DNA of 64,000 nucleotides, taken from assembly GCA_964036045.1 (NCBI GenBank), contig OZ038381.1, positions 112,704,922-112,768,921 of the forward strand, written 5' to 3'. Under the pieces are notes generated by a model that saw only the letters and a list, made by a program, of their open reading frames with translations, was not told where the DNA came from and did not search any database. Both the position numbers and the translations under genes were made by a program. Below, in pieces: positions 54,670-62,534 of the stretch. Position 1 is the first letter of the stretch; every line of letters starts with the position of its first letter. Origin of the DNA: Eutreptiella sp. 'Long Island Sound 2002' (Eukaryota > Euglenozoa > Euglenophyceae > Eutreptiales > Eutreptiaceae).

Positions 54670-55770
54670 ACAAAACTACCCCCAAAGCATATACGTGTAT
54701 TTCCTTATTTTATGAACCTGGCCGAAATTTCGGCCAGGTTGTGCCAAAACAATCAAAACACATGGTGTTATTCACCAGATAGGCCCAAGCTGGCCGAAAT
54801 TTCGGCCAGGTCCTTCAAAACTTGAAATGACGTCAAAGAAATAGATACCTTTGAGCTTTTTTGGAAGCTGGCCGAAATTGAGGCCAGCTTTTCCATTGGT
54901 TCCATTGGAAACATGCACTTTCATATACACCTTTTAACGCTTCTGGCCGAAATTTCGGCCAGCTTTTTGGTTTAACGCTGAATGACTATACTCATTTTCA
55001 TTTTTTTAACGGCTGGCCGAAATTTCTCCCAGCTCCTTGGTCTAATCAGCTTTCATACGCTCATATTCGGCTTTTTTGCCAGTCGGGTCCAAAAACATCA
55101 AAACACATTGTGTTATTCACCAGACAGGCCCAAGCTGGTCGAAATTTCGGCCAGGTCCTTCAAAACTGGAAATGATGCCACAGAAATGGATACCTTTGAG
55201 GTTTTTTGCAAGGTGGCCGAAATTGAGGCCAGCTTTTCCATTGGTTCCATTGGAAACATGCATGTGTATATACACCTTTTAACGCTTCTGGCCGAAATTT
55301 CGGCCAGCTTTTTGGTTTAATGTTGAATGACTATACTCATTTTCATTTTTTTAAGGGCTGGCCGAAATTTCTCCCAGCTCTCTGGTCTAATCACCATTCA
55401 TACACTTATACTGGGCTTTTTTTGCCGGTGTGGCCGAAATTTCGGCCAGCATTTCCTGTTTCTGCGCATAGCAGCAATTGTTTTCCCATCCAACACATTC
55501 TTCTTGGTTCCAGGGTTTCCACAAAACCCACCTATGCACCACAAGTAAAAGAACAGCAAAGATACGGTTCGTTGAACAGCAAACAAAACTACCCCCAAAG
55601 GATATACGCGTGTTTCCTATTTTTATGAACCTGGCCGAAATTTCGGCCAGCTTTTCCAAGAACATCAAAACACATGGTCTTATTCACCGGACAGGCCCAA
55701 GCTGCCCAAAATTTCGGCCACGTCCTTCAAAACTTGAAATAACGTCACCGAAATGGATACCTATGACGGT
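54670..55770 (+). repeat. Left arm of the foldback element
   Basis: Tandem subunits of ~345 bp (GGCCCAAGCTGG at 54783 and 55128; a third partial at 55694). Landmarks, in order: CTGGCCGAAATTTCGGCCAG, CCATTGGTTCCATTGGAAAC, GACTATACTCATTTTCATTT, CTGGCCGAAATTTCTCCCAG. The right arm carries these inverted. Confidence 0.88.
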
Positions 55771-55909
55771 AGACATGCGCAAAGAGCACAGGTGCACTGA
55801 CATTTGAAGATGGTGTACAATGTACCACACTCAATGACAAGCAAATACTTGCCAACCGACAAATCCACACAGGCTATGGGAAAAAACAATAGCACTACAC
55901 CAAAAACAC

Positions 55910-56398
55910 TTAGGGACGCAGATGCTGGCCAAAATTTCGGCCAACCTTCGTACCGGCAAACAATATAACCCGTTGGGAATGGCAGTAGGCAACAAGAGAC
56001 ATACGAATGACTTTATAAAAAAGAAGATCTTGGATGTAATCCACAGGCGGTGCGGCCTTGAGATCGTCATAGCGCCGCTGCACACGATCCTCGGATAATT
56101 TACGGATGTGGCCAATGCTTCGGTCGTGGTCTATTACAATTTGGTCAAAGAAAATTTTTATTTTGGTTGTTGACGTGACCCAGTCGGATAACGTGATGGT
56201 GGTTGATGATTTTTTCATTGGTGGTGCCTTAGGCTTCCCTTGAAGTCCCTCTGTGCTTGCCTTATCCCCATCCGGTTCATGGGCAGGTTGGGATTGCCCA
56301 TTCTCGGACGCAACTTCAGCTGGAGGGGAAATAAGCACCTCCTGTGAATCCATTGCAGGCTCGGTCATAAAAAAGGATGCTACAGCAGGGGATTTCAT
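55910..56398 (-). CDS. Central ORF of the foldback element, function unknown
   Basis: 162 codons starting 'MKSPAVASFFMTEPAMDSQE'. An acidic, Pro/Ser-rich N-terminal half precedes a helical stretch 'STTITLSDWVTSTTKIKIFF', 'VIDHDRSIGHIRKLSEDRVQ', 'RRYDDLKAAPPVDYIQDLLF', 'YKVIRMSLVAYCHSQRVILF'. The last residues run into a palindrome copy, so the 3' end may be a truncation or a splice site. It is the only non-repeat segment of the element and looks like a captured host-gene fragment or a degenerate element gene. No match recognised. Confidence 0.45.
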   Translation of the reverse strand: MKSPAVASFFMTEPAMDSQEVLISPPAEVASENGQSQPAHEPDGDKASTEGLQGKPKAPPMKKSSTTITLSDWVTSTTKIKIFFDQIVIDHDRSIGHIRKLSEDRVQRRYDDLKAAPPVDYIQDLLFYKVIRMSLVAYCHSQRVILFAGTKVGRNFGQHLRP

Positions 56399-56869
56399 GG
56401 AAAGAGAAATAACAAAAGTGGCAATAACAAGCGCAATTCAACCCAAAATGGCCCAAAATCGACGTCTTGAGACGAATGATGGAATACCATAGCCGAAATT
56501 TCGGCCAGCCCTGCACTGGATGTGAAACCACTGTTCAAAACCGGGTTGCCGAGAAGCTGGCCGAAATTTCGGCCAGAAATGTGTGTCATTTGGAATCAGG
56601 GGTCCACATAAGGCAACTTTGGCCGAAATTTCGGCCAGCAAACTGCAAAACAGAGAATGTACACACAAAACAGCGGCAATGCGTGGCACACCCCATACGA
56701 GCATGACAGTTATAGTAATACCAGAGGACACTGACGCTGTGAGAAGAAAGCAGCTTTATAGGAGTGTACGGTGTAATATTTATGCACAACAAGAATTGCA
56801 AGTTGGCAGAAATTTCGGCCAGATGTTTTGGATGGGAAAACAATTGCTAACATGAGCAGAAATGGGACA

Positions 56870-58030
56870 CACTGGCCGAAATTTCGGCCACACTGGCAAA
56901 AAAGCGGGATACGAGTGTATGAAAGGTGATTAGACCAGAGAGCTGGGAGATATTTCGGCCAGCCCTTAAAAAAATGAAAATCAGTATAGTCATTCAACAC
57001 TAAACCAAAAAGCTGGCCGAGATTTCTGCTAGAAGCGTTAAAAGGTGTATGCATGCATGTACACATGCATGTTTCCAATGGAACCAATGGAAAACCTGGC
57101 CTCAATTTCGGCCAACTTCCAAAAAAGCTCAAAGGTATCCATTTCCGTGACGTTATTTCCAGTTTTGAAGGACCTGGCCGAAATTTCGGCCAGCTTGGGC
57201 CTGTCTGGTGAATACTACCACGTGTTTTGATTTTTTTGGCACACACTGGCAAAAAAGCCGAATATGAGCGTATGAAAGGTGATTAGACCAGAGAGCCGGG
57301 AGAAAGGCCAGCCCTTAAAACAATGAAAATGAGTATAGTCATTCAACGTTAAACCAAAAAGCTGGCCGAAATTTCGGCCAGAAGCGTTAAAAGGTGTATA
57401 TAAACATGCATGTTTCCAATGGAACCAATGGAAAAGCTGGCCTCGATTTCGGCCAGCTTCCAAAAAACCTCAAAGGTATCCATTTCTGTGACGTTATTTC
57501 AAGTTTTGAAGGACCTGGCCGAAATTTCGGCCAGCTTGGGCTTGTCTGGTGAATAAGACCATGTGTTTTGATGTTCTTGGACCAGCTGGCCGAAATTTCG
57601 GCCAGGTTCATAAAAATAGGAAATACACGTATATCCTTTGCGGGTAGTTTTGTTTGCTATTCAATGAACCGTATCTTTGCTGTTCTTTCACTTGTGGTGT
57701 ATAGGTCGGTTTTGTGGAACCCCTGGAACCACGAAGAATGTGTTGGATGGGAAAACAATTGCTGATATGCGCAGAAAGAGGAAATACTGGCCGAAATTTC
57801 GGCCACACCGGCAAAAAAAGACCCAGTATAAGTGTATGAATGGTGATTAGACCAGAGAGCTGGGAGAAATTTCGGCCAGCCCTTAAAAAAATGAAAATGA
57901 GTATAGTCATTCAACACTAAACCAAAAAGCTGGCCGAAATTTCGGCCAGAAGCGTTAAAAGGTGTATATACACATGCATGTTTCCAATGGAGCCCAAAAG
58001 CTAGCCTCAATTTCGAGCAGCTTCAAAAAA
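56870..58030 (-). repeat. Right arm of the foldback element
   Basis: The reverse complement of the left-arm landmarks in tandem (GACTATACTCATTTTCATT inverted near 56985, 57335 and 57900). Individual palindromes at about 57174, 57363, 57516, 57587, 57789 and 57930 are perfect. Confidence 0.88.
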
Positions 58031-58225
58031 ACTTCAAACATGATACACTAGATGAAGCGGATACCTAAGGCTAACACATCACCACCTATTTCAATGGATG
58101 TCACACAACGCTGGTACCAACATTGCTCACATATGTCAAATAGCATACTCAAACTAGAAATGTAGAATATTCTCACATCGTGCGTATATGGGGTCCTAGA
58201 GGGCGGGCAACTTGTGACGCCTAAG

Positions 58226-58485
58226 CACAATACGCGCCTACTATACGTTCGTCCATGCCTCCACACAGTCTGCCACCACGTAGGCACGGAAGAACGGCAT
58301 ATTTCTGTGGCGGGGCGTTCAGCGCCAGCCCAAACCGGACGACCACTCGCATTTGTGGAAGTATGTAGTGCTAGCTGAACTAGCGGACAGACTGGAGACC
58401 CTCTTGAAGTGAAGTGCGAAGATGTAGGAGTCCAAGGGATTGACATGTCCAACCCCATTACCATTTCATCCTACTACACGCAAAG
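58226..58485 (+). repeat. 3.755-kb unit, copy 3, right part
   Basis: Resumes at CACAATACGCGCCTACTATA exactly where copy 3 stopped at 54290 and continues the unit to CTACACGCAAAGC near 58484, where similarity ends. Copy 3 is therefore a short (~560-bp) partial unit, not a full one. Confidence 0.92.
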
Positions 58486-58540
58486 CGAGGCAATGCCAAG
58501 CAGCAGATCCGAAGGCTTCTAGCACAACACCGATAGTCCA

Positions 58541-59555
58541 TTGGCCGAGGAAAGGAGTATGTTGTCCGGAACTGCAGACGAGACTCCGGCAGGTACGCCA
58601 CATCACAGTGAAGAACCACGGCCCGTTGAAGTCCCACGACCACGCGGCAGCATGAGCGGGACCACTCCCCGCCACAGGGAGTCCAAACGGCGGAAGAAGC
58701 CCCGGACCAGGTACGGGAGTCAGCCGCCGGTGCAAGTCAACGTCTATGGCTCCATGCCCCTCTATTCAGATACTCATGGCCATGGGTGGTACCAATACCC
58801 AACTCTGGCGCCACGACGTGAAGGATTTCATTGTGGCACTGATTACGAGAGAAGCCCGCCGAGAAGACTACCGCCCTCGCTAAAACCCGACAAAATCTCC
58901 AGAGCGGCACATTGCATGAAATGCAGGAAGACTCAAAAAGCATGGGAAAAAGCAGAGCGACAGCGGCCGGCTGCTGAGACACCCGGGAGTTATCACCATG
59001 CAGCCGAAAAGGCGGTAGCGCGCAGCGCTACTTCACGGGATGTGATGCCTCCAACAATGCTGCCCCGGGGCCATCACCGTGCAGCCGCGGCAGCACACAG
59101 CGTCGTCCCACAAGACACGGCGCCTCCAGCAATGCCGCCTATGGGTCATCACCACACAGCCGGGCAGGCGACATCGGCATGGCGCCGCTCTGCAGGACAC
59201 GTTGCCCCCTTCAATGCCACAGCCCATGATCTCGCAGCATCACCCTCCGCTACCGGCGCCCGTGCCACATGCTAGCATGGACACAGACACACCGCCACCA
59301 TTGCCAAACACCATATTCGACAACGCCACGGTCGACCCGCAACCCCTGGCTCGGCAGGAGGAAGCAACGTACGTAAGGATTCCCGAGCAACATCCTCCGC
59401 TGCCGTTTCCTCACCCCCCTGATGTGGGCTATGTTGACATACCACCCCGGTATGCATATGTAATGGCAGCGACGCAACCTCCCGCCAGCCCCGACGGTGT
59501 AGGTCAACATTGGTTCCGTCCCCGAACAGGTGAAGCAGGAGCACTACCGTTCTGA
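58541..59555 (+). CDS. Proline/histidine-rich protein, possible gag-like ORF, one frameshift
   Basis: Frame 1 (58541 on): 'PRHRESKRRKKPRTRYGSQP', 'VYGSMPLYSDTHGHGWYQYP', 'AAHCMKCRKTQKAWEKAERQ'. From about 59200 the better peptide is in frame 2 to 59555: 'LPNTIFDNATVDPQPLARQE', 'VRIPEQHPPLPFPHPPDVGY', 'DIPPRYAYVMAATQPPASP'. A region of GHHH/AMPP-type imperfect repeats (59040-59170) lies at the junction. Its basic, proline-rich nature and CxxC suggest a nucleic-acid-binding structural protein, but no family is recognised. Confidence 0.4.
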
Positions 59556-60160
59556 GGGACAAGACCACCACTGCAGGCAGCTGAAGTACCACATGCACGC
59601 ATGCCATCCGAGGAGCACCGTGATGGGCGGGGCATCCTGCGAAGCCTAGCTAGCCCCTTCACACTGGCCCAACGATACCACATCCCCCATCACATCAACA
59701 AGCAGCAAGAAAGCACACCCCAGTGTCGAGGACTTGCACAAACCATGCAACCATCCACATAAACCCGTCCAAAAATCCCGCTGTGGGACAAGCACCGCCA
59801 GGTCCCCATGGACATGCAACACGAATATGTGGCCTACAATTTGCGACCTCCAGTAAGGTTCCTACACACCGTCCCGTACTTGTGGGCGTTTGGTGAGGAT
59901 ATGGCGGAAGAATTCGGCTGAAGCGATGGACCAACCCCGGGCGTAGCCGAAGACCGGATTACGCACTAGACGTTGGCAAATTGGGCTATCCGCACTCGAG
60001 CTAGGAAGAGCCACACACTTATGTACGGGGTATCCCAAAATCGTGCGCGAGAATCCTTGCAACACCTATGGATACGAGTACCGGCGTTCATTATTGCCGC
60101 GGTCAGCCAAGGGATCATGCGCAAATGGAAGAGGCAAGACCAGTATTGTACATAATTTCT
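59556..60160 (+). pseudogene. Continuation of coding-like sequence, broken
   Basis: Plausible peptides with stops between: 'MDMQHEYVAYNLRPPVRFLH' then 'TVPYLWAFGEDMAEEFG' (59808-59920), and 'LANWAIRTRARKSHTLMYGV' to 'IIAAVSQGIMRKWKRQDQY' (59970-60155). Same strand as the preceding ORF, probably the same decayed gene. Confidence 0.3.
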
Positions 60161-60282
60161 ACGCCCAGCCGCTTGTGCCCACGGTTTGCCTTGGTGGCCA
60201 AACTCTTGAGTGTCCGAACGCAACCGAAAAAAGGGGAGAGCCAAGACCACACACTCAGCGGTTATTGACATGACCCTGAACC

Positions 60283-60954
60283 TCAACGGCGGCTGCTATT
60301 GCAGCGATGCATATGCCTAACCATGTCAATAGCAACACCATGTTCTGCTTTATACACTGTAGCTTCACATGCACAGTCAGTGCCGACAGCAGCAATACAA
60401 TGGCACACAAGACCCCACGCATGAAGTGCGTAAGGCATACGGGGCCTGATGACCAGTATGGCATGGCCTCCCATTGTCCGCAGAGCCCAGAGGATGGTCA
60501 TTGAGCACACCCGGCGGCACGGCCCAGAGGAGTCCTCCCACGAGTTGGCGCTAACCCGGCCCGCGGATGGGGCCTCAGGGACCCTGCGGGCTGCACTAGC
60601 GCACGCGAAGAGGCACGAGGTGACGGCAGCCCCCATGGGACATGAGGCGGCACCAGCGCCTGTGGAATCTGCAAAGAACAGAGAGCCGTCAAGGAAAGTG
60701 GTTGTGCCAATCCAGACCCGCGTGCCGGCGGCCGGGTCCACATCACGTGCGATAGCGCCGGCCACCGCCGACCATGGAGAGGGATTGGGCTGTGCGACGG
60801 CATAAGGCCCCACGCGCATTGAGGAGCCGCCGGCCGCCATGGCGGTGCAGCAGTCAAGGAACACTAACAGAGGGCGGGCCCCAGGGAAACTTGTGGCTAT
60901 TCCCATCCGCACAGGACAATACAGGACAATGGTGCTTCTCGACAGATGTCGCAC
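60283..60954 (-). CDS. Hypothetical protein, Ala/Gly/Cys-rich
   Basis: 223 codons open on the minus strand. 'GTRVWIGTTTFLDGSLFFAD' with 'STGAGAASCPMGAAV' faintly recalls the start of an RNase H-like beta sheet (D-G-S then G-A-G-A), a weak inference. The C-terminal third is Cys-rich. No convincing alternative on the plus strand. Confidence 0.3.
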   Translation of the reverse strand: MRHLSRSTIVLYCPVRMGIATSFPGARPLLVFLDCCTAMAAGGSSMRVGPYAVAQPNPSPWSAVAGAIARDVDPAAGTRVWIGTTTFLDGSLFFADSTGAGAASCPMGAAVTSCLFACASAARRVPEAPSAGRVSANSWEDSSGPCRRVCSMTILWALRTMGGHAILVIRPRMPYALHAWGLVCHCIAAVGTDCACEATVYKAEHGVAIDMVRHMHRCNSSRR

Positions 60955-61093
60955 ACGGACTTTTGTGCCTGCTTGGGGATGAATATGAGGACCAAATTCC
61001 CCCCCTTAGCCCCCCCCCTCCCTCCGTTGGGGTCATCCTAGGAAGAAGTGTTGCAATCAAATCTAAATGTGATAGCACAACATCCATGGGAAC

Positions 61094-61501
61094 TTGCTCG
61101 CTCCGATGAAAGCATTATACGATACGCTCACGAGCTCTGGATCATGCGACCCGGGTGCCCCGCTCGCCGCAGACATGGCTGAAGATGCTCTACCAGAGCT
61201 AGTTGATACCGAATATCATATCTCACTGGGACGATCAAGTCTGCACCACTGGGTACCCAAAGAGCCTAGCCGGGGAATCCAGGACAAGTACCAACATGAC
61301 ACCAAGGCGACCATACCTAGGAAGGATTTGCTCCACAATATGTGCAATGTACGGCCATGGCAAAACGAGCTGTCGGATGCTGTAGTGTCACCACACATGT
61401 GCGACGGGTCCTTCCCAGCACGGTTCAAGCCCCCGGCGGAATCGTCCATCACCGAACTTCAACCAAACGCCAACGCACTACGTTGTATGTACCCTGCGTG
61501 A
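61094..61501 (+). CDS. Hypothetical 135-residue protein
   Basis: 'MAEDALPELVDTEYHISLGR' and 'KEPSRGIQDKYQHDTKATIP', then 'SDAVVSPHMCDGSFPARFKP'. Polar and natural-looking, no recognised family. Possibly another exon of the 58.5-60.2 kb gene. Confidence 0.3.
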   Translation: MLAPMKALYDTLTSSGSCDPGAPLAADMAEDALPELVDTEYHISLGRSSLHHWVPKEPSRGIQDKYQHDTKATIPRKDLLHNMCNVRPWQNELSDAVVSPHMCDGSFPARFKPPAESSITELQPNANALRCMYPA

Positions 61502-61913
61502 AGCGGCCGTTTGAATGGGACATTCACGTTAGTGTGAATTTGGCAACTTGTTGCTATGTTTTGCGGGTATCTTGGTGCCAGCGTGTGTGTTTCTCGTGCT
61601 ATCTTCACCAAAATGTTGGTACAACAAATGTGTGCAGATGTGAGGTTTCAACTAGTCACCTCGTTCGACATATTCGGTGGTGCTCGGTCAAATGTGGTGT
61701 GAATTCACCAAAATTCACACATAGATTCACGCAAGATTCACACGAATCCGAGATTGTGAATTTAGTACGAATTCGTACGAAATTCGCACGAATTTGGCCC
61801 ACCTTCCATTGTTTTGCTCTCCTACAGCTCTCAAAGCCTTTATTTGACAATGTGCTAAACTCTTTCCTAGCCCGCGTCCCCGCAGTCCTGGCCCGATGCT
61901 GCTGCCGACACCC
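61502..61913. other. Non-coding stretch with GTGAATTCAC/GTACGAAATT motifs
   Basis: 61680-61800 is made of near-10-base variations on GTGTGAATTC, GTACGAATTCGT and GAAATTCGCACGAATT. The same style occurs inside the 3.755-kb unit (48560-48680 and 52315-52430). No gene. Confidence 0.6.
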
Positions 61914-62534
61914 TGGCGCAGTGTCAAGCCCTTCCAGTCGCCCATCACTAGATGGAGGAGGCGACCTACCAGTCTGGGGCCCTCGCAGTGCAGGATGTAG
62001 TGGTCTGGGCAGCATCGCTGGACCCCACCCCCGAGGTTATTCACGTTGATTTGCGCGGCCCCTCGCGCAACTCTTATCTTGGGGGGAAGGCCTAGTCCAC
62101 AAATTTGCGGAGGGAACTCCTGGCGCAGTGTCAAGCCCTGCCAGTCGCCCATCACTAGATGGAGGAGGCGACCTACCAGTCGGGGGCCCTCGCAGTGCAG
62201 GATGTACTGGCTAGGGCAGCATCGCTGGACCCCACCGCCGAGGTTATTCACGTTGATTTGCGCGTCCCCTCGCGCAACTCTTATCTTGGGGGGAAGGCCT
62301 GGTCCACAAATTTGCGGAGGGAACTCCTGGCGCAGTGTCAAGCCCTGCCAGTCGCCCATCACTAGATGGAGGAGGCGACCTACCAGTCCGGGGCCCTCGC
62401 AGTGCAGGATGTAGTGGCCTTGGCAGCATCGCTGGACCCCACCCCCGAGGTTATTCACGTTGCTTTGCGCGGCCCCTCGCGCAACTCTTATCTTGGGGGG
62501 AAGGCCTGGTCCACAAATTTGCGGAGGGAAGTCC
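61914..62534 (+). repeat. 207-bp tandem repeat, three copies
   Basis: TGGCGCAGTGTCAAGCCCT begins copies at 61914, 62121 and 62328, exactly 207 bases (69 codons) apart, with a few differences per copy. On the plus strand each encodes 'MEEATYQSGALAVQDV', 'AASLDPTPEVIHVDLR', 'PSRNSYLGGKAWSTNLRRE', then 'LAQCQALPVAHH' and a stop (CACTAGATGG). That TAG may be a splice acceptor, making this a triplicated exon. The last copy runs on into the downstream gene. Confidence 0.88.

Larger units (their letters stand above)
54291..58225. mobile_element. 3,935-bp foldback DNA element with 25-bp TIRs and CACAA duplication
   Basis: The left end CTTAGGCGTCACAAGTTGCC (25 bases including CGCCC, 54291-54315) is the exact reverse complement of the right end (58201-58225). 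CACAA precedes (54286-54290) and follows (58226-58230) the element, while intact unit copies have a single CACAA there, so this is a clean insertion. Internally, inverted arms (about 54.66-55.77 and 56.87-58.03 kb) each contain tandem ~345-bp subunits. The 16-base core GGCCGAAATTTCGGCC occurs about 15 times perfectly, plus variants. No transposase is recognisable, so it is probably non-autonomous; superfamily not assigned (5-bp duplication). Confidence 0.93.
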
